A DNA stretch of 64,000 nucleotides from Nocardioides alkalitolerans DSM 16699 (GTDB lineage Bacteria > Actinomycetota > Actinomycetes > Propionibacteriales > Nocardioidaceae), in contig NZ_AUFN01000010.1 in NCBI RefSeq assembly GCF_000426525.1, positions 620,001-684,000 of the forward strand, in the 5' to 3' direction. This document shows, one piece after another, positions 17,842 through 26,457 of the stretch. The notes beneath the pieces were generated by a model. The model had not been told where the DNA came from. It did not search any database and saw nothing but the letters and a program-made list of their open reading frames with translations. Position numbers and translations under genes: made by a program. Numbering within the stretch: the stretch's first letter is position 1; the number at the start of each line of letters is the position of its first letter.

Positions 17842-18770
17842 TCGGTGCCTCCGTCGTTCTCGTTGCCCAGCCCCGTCGTGGTGCGCACGTCGTCGCCGCC
17901 GAGGAGCGGGCCCGTGTCGGACACGTTGCCGCCCTCGGCGAGCTCGGCCACGTAGGCCTCGTACTCGTCCTCGGGAACGACCTCGACGTTGAACAGCATG
18001 CGTGAGTGGTAGGTGCCGCAGAGCTCGGTGCACTTGCCCTTGAACGTGCCCACCTCGGTCGGCGTCACCTGGAAGCTGTTGGTACGGCCGGGGATGACGT
18101 CCATCTTCATCAGGAAGCCCGGGATCCAGAAACCGTGGATCACGTCGGGCGAGTGCAGGTTGAAGCGCACGGTGCGGCCCTCGGGCAGCACCAGCGTCGG
18201 GATCTGCGAGGCGGTGCCCACGAGGTAGGCGTACTCGCTCTCGTCGAGTGCCTCCTCGTCGCCCGCCACACCCACGTTGTCGGTGGGGTAGTTGAAGGTC
18301 CAGGACCACTGCTGGCCCACGATCTCGAGCGTCAGGTCGGGCTCGGCGTCGTCGAGCACGGTGTTCTGCACGCTGACCGTGTGGAAGAAGAAGACGATCA
18401 CCATCATGATCGGGGCGATCGTGTAGAAGATCTCGAGCGGCAGGTTGTAGCGCGTCTGCACCGGGACCTCGTCGTCGTGGCGGCGCCGGTAGCGCACGAC
18501 CACCCAGAACATGAGGCCCCACACGAGCACGCCCGTCACGGCTGCGGCGACCCACGCCCAGATCCAGAGGTTGGCGATGTGGGGCGCCTCCTCCGTGGCC
18601 TGGCCAGGGAGTCCGAGGTGACGGATCTGGTACTGCTCCTGCTCGGAGCAGCCACTGAGGAAGAGCAGGGCGAGGCCCAGGAACGCGGCGAGACGGACGC
18701 TTCGCTTCGCACGCGGCGACGAGCCGCGACGAACCTCGGCACCGTGCCGCCTGGGGAGTTGCAGACTCAC
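17838..18770 (-). CDS. ctaC: Cytochrome c oxidase subunit II with lipoprotein signal
   Basis: A 310-residue subunit II. A basic leader and hydrophobic stretch end in LFLSGC, a lipobox, so the mature N-terminus is probably acylated. Two membrane helices ([38 protein letters not shown]) precede the periplasmic cupredoxin domain. That domain carries [11 protein letters not shown] and the CuA site ([22 protein letters not shown] with both Cys, His and Met). GTG 18770 has GAGAGG about 9 nt upstream. First gene of ctaC-ctaD-ctaF; it receives electrons from QcrC. Confidence 0.95.
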   Translation of the reverse strand: MSLQLPRRHGAEVRRGSSPRAKRSVRLAAFLGLALLFLSGCSEQEQYQIRHLGLPGQATEEAPHIANLWIWAWVAAAVTGVLVWGLMFWVVVRYRRRHDDEVPVQTRYNLPLEIFYTIAPIMMVIVFFFHTVSVQNTVLDDAEPDLTLEIVGQQWSWTFNYPTDNVGVAGDEEALDESEYAYLVGTASQIPTLVLPEGRTVRFNLHSPDVIHGFWIPGFLMKMDVIPGRTNSFQVTPTEVGTFKGKCTELCGTYHSRMLFNVEVVPEDEYEAYVAELAEGGNVSDTGPLLGGDDVRTTTGLGNENDGGTE

Positions 18771-18875
18771 GAACGAGCCTCTCTCTAGGACGACCACACA
18801 ACAGCCAGCAGACTAACCGAATCCCGACCCCGACGGACCGTGAGGGTCACCTACCTCGCCGGGTGTCGGCACGGT

Positions 18876-18881
18876 TACGGT
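18876..18881 (+). promoter_or_regulatory. TACGGT -10-like box for the cysteine desulfurase gene
   Basis: TACGGT ends 7 nt before GTG 18889. This favours that start over GTG 18883, which lies only one base after the box. Confidence 0.4.
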
Positions 18882-18888
18882 CGTGCGC

Positions 18889-20127
18889 GTGAGCGACGCT
18901 GTCGGCGCAGGGAGTCCTCCGCCTCCTCCCCCGGTACCCGGTGCGCCCGCGACCACCGCCGCGATGCCCCGCGAGGACGCTCCGTGGACCGATCTCGACA
19001 CCGGTTCGGGCCGCCCCCTGCACCCCGCCGCGGCCCGGACGCTGCAGGCGGCGTGGGAGCACGGGTACGCCGATCCGCGCCGCCTGCACCGGGCGGGACG
19101 CCTCAGCCGTCAGCTGCTCGACAACGCCCGCGAGGTGGTCGCCGCCGGCCTCGACGTCCGGGCCGACGAGGTCACCTTCACGTCCAGCGGCACCGAGGCC
19201 GTGCACCGCGGACTGCTCGGCCTGGCCCGGGGCCGGCGACGGGTGGGCCCCGTCGTCGCCCACGCGGCGGTCGAGCACTCGTCCGTGCTGCACGCGGCCG
19301 CCTGGTCGGCCGCCGAGCACGGCACGACGACCGTCAGCGTGCCCGTCGACGCCCGGGGCCGCCTGGACCTCGACGCCTGGCGCACGACCCTGGCCGACGC
19401 CCGCGCCGCCCACGGCGGCGTCGCCCTGCTGGCCCTGCAGACCGCCAACCACGAGGTGGGCACCGTGCAGCCGGTGGCCGAGGCGGCCGAGCTCGCGGGC
19501 GACGTGCCGGTGCTGCTCGACGCCTGCAGCTCCGTCGGCTGGCATCCCCTGCCGGCCGGCTGGGCGGTCGCCGCGGCGTCGGCGCACAAGTGGGGCGGCC
19601 CCCCGGGCGTCGGGGTGCTCGTCGTGCGCAAGCACGTGCGCTGGCGCTCCCCCTCCCCCGCCGACGACCGCAGCGACCCCCGCGCGCTCGGCTTCGAGGA
19701 CGTCGCCGGGGCGCTGGCGGCGGCCGCGGCACTGCAGGCGGTGACGGCCGAGGCCGCCGAGGCCGGGCCGCGCGTGCACGCGCTGGTCGACCGGGTACGG
19801 CGCACCGTGGCCGCGACGGTGCCCGACGTGGACGTGGTCGGTGACCCGGACGACCGGCTCCCCCACCTGCTCACGTTCTCGTGCCTCTACGTCGACGGCG
19901 AGGCGCTGGTCACGGAGCTGGACCGTCTCGGGTTCGGCGTGGGCAGCGGCTCGGCGTGCGCGGCGTCCACCCTCGAGCCGTCGCACGTGCTCGCGGCCAT
20001 GGGCGCACTGACGCACGGCAACGTGCGGCTGTCGCTGCGTCCGGAGACCCCCGAGGCGGAGGTCGACCGGTTCCTGGCGGTGCTGCCCGGCGTGGTGGCC
20101 CGGCTCCGCGCCGAGGTGGGGATGTGA
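18889..20127 (+). CDS. Cysteine desulfurase (NifS/IscS-like class V aminotransferase)
   Basis: A 412-residue PLP enzyme. Sites: EVTFTSSGTEAVHRGLLGLA (PLP phosphate), HAAVEHSSVL (His stacking on PLP), QTANHEVGTVQPV, LLDACSSVGWHPL and SAHKWGGPPGVGVL (Schiff-base Lys). The active Cys loop is GVGSGSACAASTLEPSHVLAAMG, with the conserved SGSAC. It supplies sulfur as a persulfide for Fe-S clusters or thio-modifications. The Pro-rich first ~25 residues are unusual and probably disordered; ATG 18964 is an alternative start. An A-type Fe-S carrier gene lies 1.6 kb downstream on the other strand. The specific sulfur acceptor is not determined. Confidence 0.85.
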   Translation: MSDAVGAGSPPPPPPVPGAPATTAAMPREDAPWTDLDTGSGRPLHPAAARTLQAAWEHGYADPRRLHRAGRLSRQLLDNAREVVAAGLDVRADEVTFTSSGTEAVHRGLLGLARGRRRVGPVVAHAAVEHSSVLHAAAWSAAEHGTTTVSVPVDARGRLDLDAWRTTLADARAAHGGVALLALQTANHEVGTVQPVAEAAELAGDVPVLLDACSSVGWHPLPAGWAVAAASAHKWGGPPGVGVLVVRKHVRWRSPSPADDRSDPRALGFEDVAGALAAAAALQAVTAEAAEAGPRVHALVDRVRRTVAATVPDVDVVGDPDDRLPHLLTFSCLYVDGEALVTELDRLGFGVGSGSACAASTLEPSHVLAAMGALTHGNVRLSLRPETPEAEVDRFLAVLPGVVARLRAEVGM

Positions 20128-20149
20128 GGGGAGCAGGGCTCCCCGCGCC

Positions 20150-21136
20150 TCAGGGGTGCAGCGTGCGCAGGTGTGGCTCGACGTCCGCGACGGCGTCGGC
20201 GCCGTAGGTCGCCTCGAGGCGGGCGAGGAACGCAGCGCGGCCGAGGCTGTACTCCTGCGTGCCGACCTGCTCCACGACGTACACGGCGAGCAGGCAGCCC
20301 AGCTGCGCCGCCCGCTCGTGCCCGAGGCCCCACGAGAGGGCCGCGAGGAACCCGGCCCGGAAGGCGTCGCCGACGCCCGTGGGCTCGACCTTGGCCGTCT
20401 CCGGCACGGCGGCCACGACGAGCGGCTCCTGGCCCTTCTGCTCGAGGCGCACGCCGTCGGGGCCGAGCGTGATCACCCAGGTACCGACGCGGTCGAGCAC
20501 CTCCTCGTGGCTCCAGCCCGTCTTCGAGATGATGAGGGCGGCCTCGTACTCGTTCGAGAAGAGGATGTCGGCGCCGTCGATGAGGGGCCGGATGAGGTCG
20601 CCGTCGCCGAAGGCCAGCTGCTGCGAGGGGTCGGCCACGAAGGCGTAGCCGCGCTGGCGGCACTCGTCGGTGTGGCGCAGCATGCCCTCGGGGTCGTTCG
20701 GACCGACCAGCACGTAGTCGGGAGCGCCGACGCGGTCGACGATCGGCTTCAGCTCGATCTCCCGCGCCTCGCTCATCGCGCCGGCGTAGAAGGAGGCGAT
20801 CTGCGCCATCGAGGAGTCGTTCGTGCACACGAAGCGCGCGGTGTGGCGGGTCTCGGAGACCCGGACCGAGTCGCAGTCGACCTGGTGGCGCTCGAGCCAG
20901 GCGCGGTAGTCGACGAAGTCCTCGCCCACCGCCCCGACGAGCACGGGGCGCAGCCCGAGGTTGCCGAGACCGAAGCTGATGTTGGCGGCGCAGCCGCCCC
21001 GACGTACCTCGAGGTCGTCGACCAGGAACGAGACCGACAGCTTGTCGAGCTGGTCGACCACGAGCGAGTCGGAGAACTTGCCCGCGAAGGACATCAGGTG
21101 GTCGGTGGCGATGGAGCCGGTGATGAGGAGCGACAC
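20150..21136 (-). CDS. PfkB-family carbohydrate/adenosine kinase
   Basis: A 328-residue kinase. It opens with LLITGSIATDHLMSF and contains RRGGCAANISFGLGNLG (substrate glycines) and the PfkB signature 2, KVEPTGVGDAFRAGF, with the catalytic Asp. In the M. tuberculosis map the equivalent position is Rv2202c, reported as an adenosine kinase, and the N-terminal SIATDH is in keeping; true specificity cannot be read from sequence. GTG 21136 lies 8 nt after a minus-strand TAGGGT box. It is convergent with the cysteine desulfurase gene. Cytoplasmic, ATP-dependent. Confidence 0.85.
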   Translation of the reverse strand: MSLLITGSIATDHLMSFAGKFSDSLVVDQLDKLSVSFLVDDLEVRRGGCAANISFGLGNLGLRPVLVGAVGEDFVDYRAWLERHQVDCDSVRVSETRHTARFVCTNDSSMAQIASFYAGAMSEAREIELKPIVDRVGAPDYVLVGPNDPEGMLRHTDECRQRGYAFVADPSQQLAFGDGDLIRPLIDGADILFSNEYEAALIISKTGWSHEEVLDRVGTWVITLGPDGVRLEQKGQEPLVVAAVPETAKVEPTGVGDAFRAGFLAALSWGLGHERAAQLGCLLAVYVVEQVGTQEYSLGRAAFLARLEATYGADAVADVEPHLRTLHP

Positions 21137-21190
21137 GTCGGCGAACCCTACGCGAGCCGGGCGGGCGTGCCGATTCGCGGCCGCGGAACA

Positions 21191-21226
21191 CTACCGTCGA
21201 GTACCTCTGGGGGTACCCGACGGTAG
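21191..21226. promoter_or_regulatory. Imperfect 15-bp inverted repeat in a divergent promoter
   Basis: CTACCGTCGAGTACC and GGTACCCGACGGTAG form a dyad with one mismatch around a 6-nt centre. It lies between the divergent PfkB kinase gene and the small ORF at 21245, immediately upstream of that ORF's TAGCGT box (21231-21236). The position suits an operator for a dimeric regulator; no regulator is identified. Confidence 0.4.
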
Positions 21227-21244
21227 CCCCTAGCGTCGGGGAGC

Positions 21245-21502
21245 ATGAGCCCGAACACCGCCACCGGCACGCCGCTGCGCCCCGCGTACGACGACCAGGC
21301 CGCTCCGGCCGAGCTCCGGTCGGACTGCCAGGCCGCCACGCGCCGGCTCTCGCTGACGTCGCCCGCGGACCGCGTACGCCGTGCCGCCCTCCGACCGGCC
21401 CCCTCGCTGGAGTACGCCGACCAGCCGCGGGAGACCGCGAAGCCGCAGATCCAGGTCAGCGAGGCCGCCGCCCGGCTGGCCGCGGCGATCTACCAGGACT
21501 GA
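21245..21502 (+). CDS. Small hypothetical protein, 85 residues
   Basis: An 85-residue Ala/Pro/Arg-rich, hydrophilic protein with no membrane segment or motif I recognise. It contains one Cys (RSDCQAAT), and the end (VSEAAARLAAAIYQD) could form an amphipathic helix. Reasons to accept it: ATG 21245 sits 8 nt after TAGCGT, it lies in a region otherwise empty on both strands, and a strong hairpin follows about 110 nt on. No function is proposed. Confidence 0.5.
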   Translation: MSPNTATGTPLRPAYDDQAAPAELRSDCQAATRRLSLTSPADRVRRAALRPAPSLEYADQPRETAKPQIQVSEAAARLAAAIYQD

Positions 21503-21610
21503 CCCCGAGCACCAGGACCGCACCGCGTCGCGCCGCCTGGGGCGGCGACGAAGCGCGCCACCTGCCGCTCCTCCCGCCGCGTTTCACGCATCCACGGCAC
21601 CCGGGAGGTG

Positions 21611-21652
21611 ACGACGAAGGCCCCCACCGATCACGGTGGGGGCCTTCGTCGT
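21611..21652. terminator. Strong bidirectional terminator
   Basis: A perfect 19-bp stem (21611-21629 and 21634-21652) with a 4-nt loop lies between the plus-strand small ORF and the converging Fe-S carrier gene and probably serves both. Confidence 0.75.
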
Positions 21653-21689
21653 GCCGGGCGCGGGCGCCCGGCGTCACGCGGTCAGCGGC

Positions 21690-22058
21690 TCAGTGGAACG
21701 AGTCGCCGCAGGCGCAGGAGCCGGTCGCGTTCGGGTTGTCGATCGTGAAGCCCTGCTTCTCGATCGAGTCGACGAAGTCGATCTCGGCGCCGTTGAGGTA
21801 GGGCACGCTCATGCGGTCGACGACGACCGAGACACCGTCGAAGTCGGTGACGACGTCGCCGTCGAGCGTGCGCTCGTCGAAGAACAGCTGGTAACGGAGG
21901 CCCGAGCAGCCACCGGGCTGGACGGAGATGCGGAGCGCGAGGTCGTCGCGACCCTCCTGCGACAGGAGGCTCTGGACCTTCGAGGCGGCCACGGCGCTCA
22001 GGTTGATCTGGTCGGTACGACGCTCGGTCGTCGGCTGGATGTCGACCTGCTCGGTCAT
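21690..22058 (-). CDS. A-type Fe-S cluster carrier (HesB/IscA/ErpA family)
   Basis: A 122-residue protein with the three family cysteines: GGCSGLRYQL (first Cys) and a C-terminal CACGDSF (two Cys). It carries or transfers Fe-S clusters to apoproteins in the cytoplasm. ATG 22058 is chosen over an upstream in-frame ATG at 22112 because GGGAGAG lies at the right distance. By map position it corresponds to Rv2204c of M. tuberculosis. Downstream of it is a strong terminator hairpin. Clients nearby could be NadA and IspG (both 4Fe-4S enzymes encoded in this window), which is inference. Confidence 0.9.
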   Translation of the reverse strand: MTEQVDIQPTTERRTDQINLSAVAASKVQSLLSQEGRDDLALRISVQPGGCSGLRYQLFFDERTLDGDVVTDFDGVSVVVDRMSVPYLNGAEIDFVDSIEKQGFTIDNPNATGSCACGDSFH

Positions 22059-22188
22059 GTGCGCTCTCCCAAAGGAATCGACTGGTGCGTGCAGTGATTC
22101 CAATGGTGACACACCCCGGGTCTATTCCCGAGGGCAGCGGGGGGTCAGATGCGGACCATGGTCCGTTTCGACCACGGGTGCGGGCGTC

Positions 22189-23274
22189 TCAGCGCGACCA
22201 CGCCCGCGCGGCCCGCGTCGCGGTGAGCGCGAGGGCGTCGTACGCCGCCGCCAGGGCCTGCTCCACCCCGACCTCGTCGACCAGGGCGTACGCCGCCTCG
22301 ACGCCCAGCGTGCGCATCTCCCGCGTGCCGACCAGCACCTCGCCCGCCAGCACGACGCAGGGCCGCACGGCCTCGGCGGCGACCTGGGCGACGCCGTACG
22401 GCACCTTGCCCGCCCGGCTGCCGTAGTCGAAGCGCCCCTCCCCCGTCAGCACCAGGTCCGCCGCCCGGCTGCGCGCGGCCAGGCCGACCGCCGCGAGCAC
22501 GAGGTCGACGCCGGGCTCGCTCGTCGCGCCGAGGAGCAGCAGCGCGAAGCCCAGCCCGCCCGCGGCGCCGGCCCCCTCGTCGAGCGACACCCGCCGGCCC
22601 GCTGCGACCGCCCACTCCTCGAGCAGCCCGTCGACCGCCGGGATGCGCTCCTCCGCGACGCCGCGCTCGACGCCGAACGTCTTGACCGTGCCGAAGAGAC
22701 CGGTGAGCGGTCCGGCGACGTCGCGGGCCGCGAGCAGCTCGACACCGGCCACGGCCACCCGGGCGGGACCGAGGTCCACGCGGGTGATGCCGGCCAGGCC
22801 GCGCGGTCCGGCGTCGAGGGGGCGGTCCGCGGTCGCGCCGAGGGCCGCCAGCAGCCCGGCGCCGCCGTCGCTCGCCCCGCTGCCGCCCAGACCGACCACG
22901 ACCCGGCGCGCGCCCGACGCCACCGCCGCACGCACCAGGTCACCGACGCCGGTCGTGGCGGCCTCCTCGGCGCGCGCCGGGTCGCACAGCGCGTGGCCGC
23001 AGGCCTGCGCGGACTCGACGTACGCCGTGTCGCCGACGACGAGGACGGTCGCGGGGACGGGATCGCCGTACGGGCCCCTCACGGTTACGGCGGCCAGGTC
23101 GCCGCCCAGGGCGTCGTGGAGGACGTCGACGAACCCGGGACCCCCGTCGGCGACCGGTGCGAGGTCGACCTCGTCGTCCGGCGCGTGGCGGCGCCAGCCC
23201 TCCGCGATCGCGCGCGCCGCCTCGCCGGCGGTGAGGGTGCCGGCGAACTTGTCGGGGGCGATGAGGACACGCAC
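22189..23274 (-). CDS. Glycerate kinase (GlxK/GarK family)
   Basis: A 361-residue kinase. The start VLIAPDKFAGTLTAGEAARAIAEGWRR and the middle VVVGLGGSGASDGGAGLLAALG are diagnostic of family-1 glycerate kinases, and LTGEGRFDYGSRAGKVPYGVA is also characteristic. It phosphorylates glycerate to 2- or 3-phosphoglycerate with ATP. GTG 23274 is 6 nt after CAGGAT on the minus strand. It is divergent from nadA with only 35 nt between starts. Length and motifs are normal. Confidence 0.9.
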   Translation of the reverse strand: MRVLIAPDKFAGTLTAGEAARAIAEGWRRHAPDDEVDLAPVADGGPGFVDVLHDALGGDLAAVTVRGPYGDPVPATVLVVGDTAYVESAQACGHALCDPARAEEAATTGVGDLVRAAVASGARRVVVGLGGSGASDGGAGLLAALGATADRPLDAGPRGLAGITRVDLGPARVAVAGVELLAARDVAGPLTGLFGTVKTFGVERGVAEERIPAVDGLLEEWAVAAGRRVSLDEGAGAAGGLGFALLLLGATSEPGVDLVLAAVGLAARSRAADLVLTGEGRFDYGSRAGKVPYGVAQVAAEAVRPCVVLAGEVLVGTREMRTLGVEAAYALVDEVGVEQALAAAYDALALTATRAARAWSR

Positions 23275-23309
23275 GTCGCCATCCTGCCGCAGGACCTACG
23301 ATGGACCCC

Positions 23310-24503
23310 ATGACCATCGTCGACCTGCCGCTCCTCCCGCTGGGCCGCGGCCGCGACCTCGGCTCCGAGCGGGGCGTCGACTGCCCCGGCGACCTGCCGC
23401 CCGCGTCCGACCCGCACCTCGTGGCCCGCGCCCGCGCCGCCAAGGAGGCCCTGGGCGACCAGGTGTTCATCCTCGGCCATCACTACCAGCGCGACGAGGT
23501 CGTCGCGTTCGCCGACGTCATGGGCGACTCGTTCAAGCTCGCCCGCGACGCCGCGGCGCGCCCCGACGCGCCCTACATCGTCTTCTGCGGCGTGCACTTC
23601 ATGGCCGAGTCGGCCGACATCCTCACCGGTCCCGAGCAGCAGGTGATCCTGCCCGACCTGGCCGCCGGGTGCTCCATGGCCGACATGGCGGCGCTCGCCC
23701 AGGTCGAGGACGCGTGGGACGCGCTGACCGACGCCGGGGTGGCCGACGACATCGTCCCGATCACCTACATGAACTCCTCGGCCGACATCAAGGCGTTCTG
23801 CGGTCGCAACGGCGGCGCGGTCTGCACGTCGTCCAACGCCGACGTCGCCCTCGAGTGGGCGCTCGCCCAGCGCCCCGAGGGCCAGGCCAAGATCTTCTTC
23901 CTGCCCGACCAGCACCTCGGGCGCAATACCGCCGTGCTCAAGCTCGGCATCTCGCTCGAGGAGTGCGTGGTCTGGAACCCGCACAAGCCCAACGGCGGCC
24001 TCACCGCCGACGAGCTCCGCGCGGCCCGCGTCATCCTCTGGAAGGGCCACTGCTCGGTGCACGGCCGCTTCTCGGAGACCGTGGTCGACGAGCTGCGGGC
24101 CACGATCCCGGGCGTGCGGATCCTCGTGCACCCCGAGTGCAAGCACGAGGTCGTCACGAAGGCCGACCTCGTCGGCTCCACCGAGTTCATCATCAACACG
24201 ATCGAGGCGGCGGAGCCCGGCTCCTCGTGGGCCATCGGCACCGAGCTCAACCTCGTGAAGAGGCTCGCCGACGCCCACCCCGACAAGCGCATCACCTTCC
24301 TCGACAAGACGGTCTGCTACTGCTCCACCATGAACCGCATCGACCTCCCGCACCTGGTGTGGGCGCTCGAGTCGCTGGTGGCGGGCGTCGTGCCCAACGT
24401 CATCTCGGTCGACCCCGAGACCGAGAAGTGGGCCAAGGTCGCACTGCAGCGCATGCTCGACCTGCCGGGCCGCACCGCGGCCCCCTCGGCCCCCTCGGCC
24501 TGA
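23310..24503 (+). CDS. nadA: Quinolinate synthase A
   Basis: A 397-residue 4Fe-4S enzyme that condenses iminoaspartate with dihydroxyacetone phosphate to quinolinate for NAD synthesis. Visible: ILGHHYQRDEVV, the conserved cysteines in VFCGVHFMAESADIL, HPECKHEVV and VCYCSTMNRI, and LPDQHLGRNTA. It belongs to the long-type NadA. ATG 23310 is preferred because TACGAT ends 7 nt upstream; an ATG at 23301 overlaps that box. No nadB or nadC is adjacent, unlike the usual nadABC operon. A 52-bp palindromic terminator follows. Its cluster may depend on the carrier encoded about 1.2 kb upstream (inference). Confidence 0.95.
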   Translation: MTIVDLPLLPLGRGRDLGSERGVDCPGDLPPASDPHLVARARAAKEALGDQVFILGHHYQRDEVVAFADVMGDSFKLARDAAARPDAPYIVFCGVHFMAESADILTGPEQQVILPDLAAGCSMADMAALAQVEDAWDALTDAGVADDIVPITYMNSSADIKAFCGRNGGAVCTSSNADVALEWALAQRPEGQAKIFFLPDQHLGRNTAVLKLGISLEECVVWNPHKPNGGLTADELRAARVILWKGHCSVHGRFSETVVDELRATIPGVRILVHPECKHEVVTKADLVGSTEFIINTIEAAEPGSSWAIGTELNLVKRLADAHPDKRITFLDKTVCYCSTMNRIDLPHLVWALESLVAGVVPNVISVDPETEKWAKVALQRMLDLPGRTAAPSAPSA

Positions 24504-24514
24504 CACCGCTGCTC

Positions 24515-24566
24515 CGTACGACGAGAGGCCCGCACCCTGCGCAGGGTGCGGGCCTCTCGTCGTACG
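24515..24566. terminator. 52-bp perfect palindrome, bidirectional terminator
   Basis: A perfect palindrome of two 26-base arms with no spacer, centred at 24540/24541, lies between nadA and the converging histidine kinase gene. It should form a very stable hairpin in both transcripts. Confidence 0.8.
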
Positions 24567-24598
24567 GCGTGGGGCCCGGCGGCCGGGCCGGAGACGGC

Positions 24599-25792
24599 TC
24601 AGTCGAACGGCAGGTCGACCCAGGCGACCGTGCCGCCCCCCTCGCGGGGCGTGAGGCCGATCGTGCCGCCGTGGGCCTCCACGATGCGACGACAGGTCGT
24701 GAGGCCGATGCCGGACCCCTCGGCCTTCTCGTCGAGCCGCACGAGCGGGTCGAAGACGCGCTGCGCGTCGACCGGGTCGATGCCGGGCCCCCGGTCGCCC
24801 ACCTCGATCCGCCACGAGGACGGTGCCGGGCGGGCGCCGACGGTGATGCGCGCGGGCTCGCCCGGCGCGGTGAACTTCGCGGCGTTCGCCACCAGGTTCT
24901 GCAGCACGGCCCGCATCTGCGTCGGGTCGGCCGAGACCACCGGGAGCGGGCCCACCTCCACCTCGGCGCCCTCGAGCGGTACGGCGAGGTCGGCGAGCAC
25001 CTCCTGGACGACGACCCGCAGGTCGACCGGCTCCCGCCGCAGCGCCCCGCCGAGCCGGGCGAAGGACAGCAGGTCCTCGATGAGCGACTGCATGCGCGAG
25101 GTGCCGCGGAGCGCCCGGTCGACCATCGACCCGTTGTTCTCGTCGCCGATCTGCTCGCGGAGCAGGTAGAGCGACATCGCGACGGTCGAGAGCGGGTTGC
25201 GGAGGTCGTGGCTGACCTGACCGGCGAACGCGGCCAGGTGCTCGTTCGACCGGGCGAGCTCGTCGCGCATCAGGGCCATCCGCCGCAGCGACTCGTCGAG
25301 CGCGCGCGTGCGCAACGAGAGCTCCAGCAGGTCGACCACCCGGTCGGCGAGCGTCTGCAGGGCGCGCCGACGCGAGTCCTCGAGCTCACGGGGCACCGTG
25401 TCGAACACGCACAGGGTGCCGATGACGACGTCGTCGGGGGTGACCAGCTGGTGCGCCGCGTAGAACCGCACGTCGCCCAGGATCCCGGTGACGAACGGGT
25501 TCTCGGCGAAGCGGGGGTCGGCGCTGGCGTCGGGCACCACGACCGGCCCCTCGGCCGCCACGCTCACCGCGCACATCGAGTCCTCGCGCCGGCAGATGGA
25601 GCCGTCGAACCCCACGGTCGCGATCTGGTGCTGCTGCGTCGTGCTGATGAGGTTGATGGTGGCGAGCGGCACCTGGGCCACCCACGCCGCCATCTCGACG
25701 ACCGACTGCAGCTCGTTGCGAGCCGAGTCGTCCTCGAGCACCTCGTACTGGGCGATCTTCGCGTCGACCTGCGACATCGGTTCCACGCTCAT
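24599..25792 (-). CDS. GAF-domain sensor histidine kinase
   Basis: A 397-residue soluble kinase. Residues ~20-160 form a GAF domain (LISTTQQHQIATVGFD; VVVPDASADPRFAENPFV; IGTLCVFDT), followed by a short coiled-coil linker. Next come a HisKA domain (AGQVSHDLRNPLSTVA, phosphoacceptor His near residue 195) and an HATPase_c domain with N box (NLVANAAKF), DRGPGID and GSGIGLTTCRRIVEAHGG. No membrane helix is seen. ATG 25792 has GAGGT at the right spacing. The gene follows pspAB after 61 nt on the same strand, and no response regulator is adjacent. The GAF cysteines (SICRRED, MCAVS) might be redox-sensitive, which is speculation. Confidence 0.85.
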   Translation of the reverse strand: MSVEPMSQVDAKIAQYEVLEDDSARNELQSVVEMAAWVAQVPLATINLISTTQQHQIATVGFDGSICRREDSMCAVSVAAEGPVVVPDASADPRFAENPFVTGILGDVRFYAAHQLVTPDDVVIGTLCVFDTVPRELEDSRRRALQTLADRVVDLLELSLRTRALDESLRRMALMRDELARSNEHLAAFAGQVSHDLRNPLSTVAMSLYLLREQIGDENNGSMVDRALRGTSRMQSLIEDLLSFARLGGALRREPVDLRVVVQEVLADLAVPLEGAEVEVGPLPVVSADPTQMRAVLQNLVANAAKFTAPGEPARITVGARPAPSSWRIEVGDRGPGIDPVDAQRVFDPLVRLDEKAEGSGIGLTTCRRIVEAHGGTIGLTPREGGGTVAWVDLPFD

Positions 25793-25853
25793 CGTGCGAC
25801 CTCTTCCCGTTCGGCCCTGACCCCCGTCGTGCCTGCCACCACCGCGTGCCGCC

Positions 25854-26426
25854 TCACAGCCCCGGCGCACCCCAGAGCGCCAGCCACCGCTGCAGGTCCT
25901 TCTCGACCGGCAGCTCGCCGGCGAGGTGGTCGCGCACGCTGATCTCCAGGAGGTTGTCACGGCTCTGGGGACCGGTGGGCGCGAACGCGTAGAACGTGCC
26001 CTGCTTGTAGAGGTAGACGAGGCCGACCCGGCGCTCCCCCGCGCCGGCGAACCCGACCACGGAGCACAGCAGCGACGGACCGAAGCCCTGCTCCTCGAGC
26101 ATCACGTTGACGGCGTGCAGGTCGGTGCAGAGCCCGGCGGTGTCGCTGGGGTCGCGCCGTACGACGAGCCAGCTGAACCCGAACTCGTCGACGCTGCGCT
26201 CGACGTCGGGCGCCTCGGGGTCACCGTTCAGCAGCTCGACGATGTCGGCCTGGGCCGACGAGAACGCGGCCCCCTCGGCGGCCCGGTAGCAGACCGAGCC
26301 GACGCCGGTGGGCGCCAGGTCGGCGGCCGCCTGCAGCGTGATCGCGGCGCTCGGCACCCCGAACAGCGCGTCGAGCCGCGCCTGGCGCGGCGCGCGCCGG
26401 CCGGTGATGGCGTCCCAGAACCCCAC
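25854..26426 (-). CDS. pspAB: PspA-associated protein PspAB
   Basis: A 190-residue soluble protein beginning GFWDAITGRRAPRQARLDALFGVPSAAITLQ, the pattern of the actinobacterial PspAB family, named for its linkage to PspA and HtpX. The mid part has SWLVVRRDPSDTAGLCTDLHAVN and the end GELPVEKDLQRWLALWG. Biochemical function is unknown. GTG 26426 lies 31 nt downstream of the htpX stop in the same operon, with an AGAGAG purine stretch upstream. No catalytic motif or membrane segment is apparent. Confidence 0.8.
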   Translation of the reverse strand: MGFWDAITGRRAPRQARLDALFGVPSAAITLQAAADLAPTGVGSVCYRAAEGAAFSSAQADIVELLNGDPEAPDVERSVDEFGFSWLVVRRDPSDTAGLCTDLHAVNVMLEEQGFGPSLLCSVVGFAGAGERRVGLVYLYKQGTFYAFAPTGPQSRDNLLEISVRDHLAGELPVEKDLQRWLALWGAPGL

Positions 26427-26457
26427 GTCGTCGCTCTCTCTTCCCCGCCGTGCGGTG

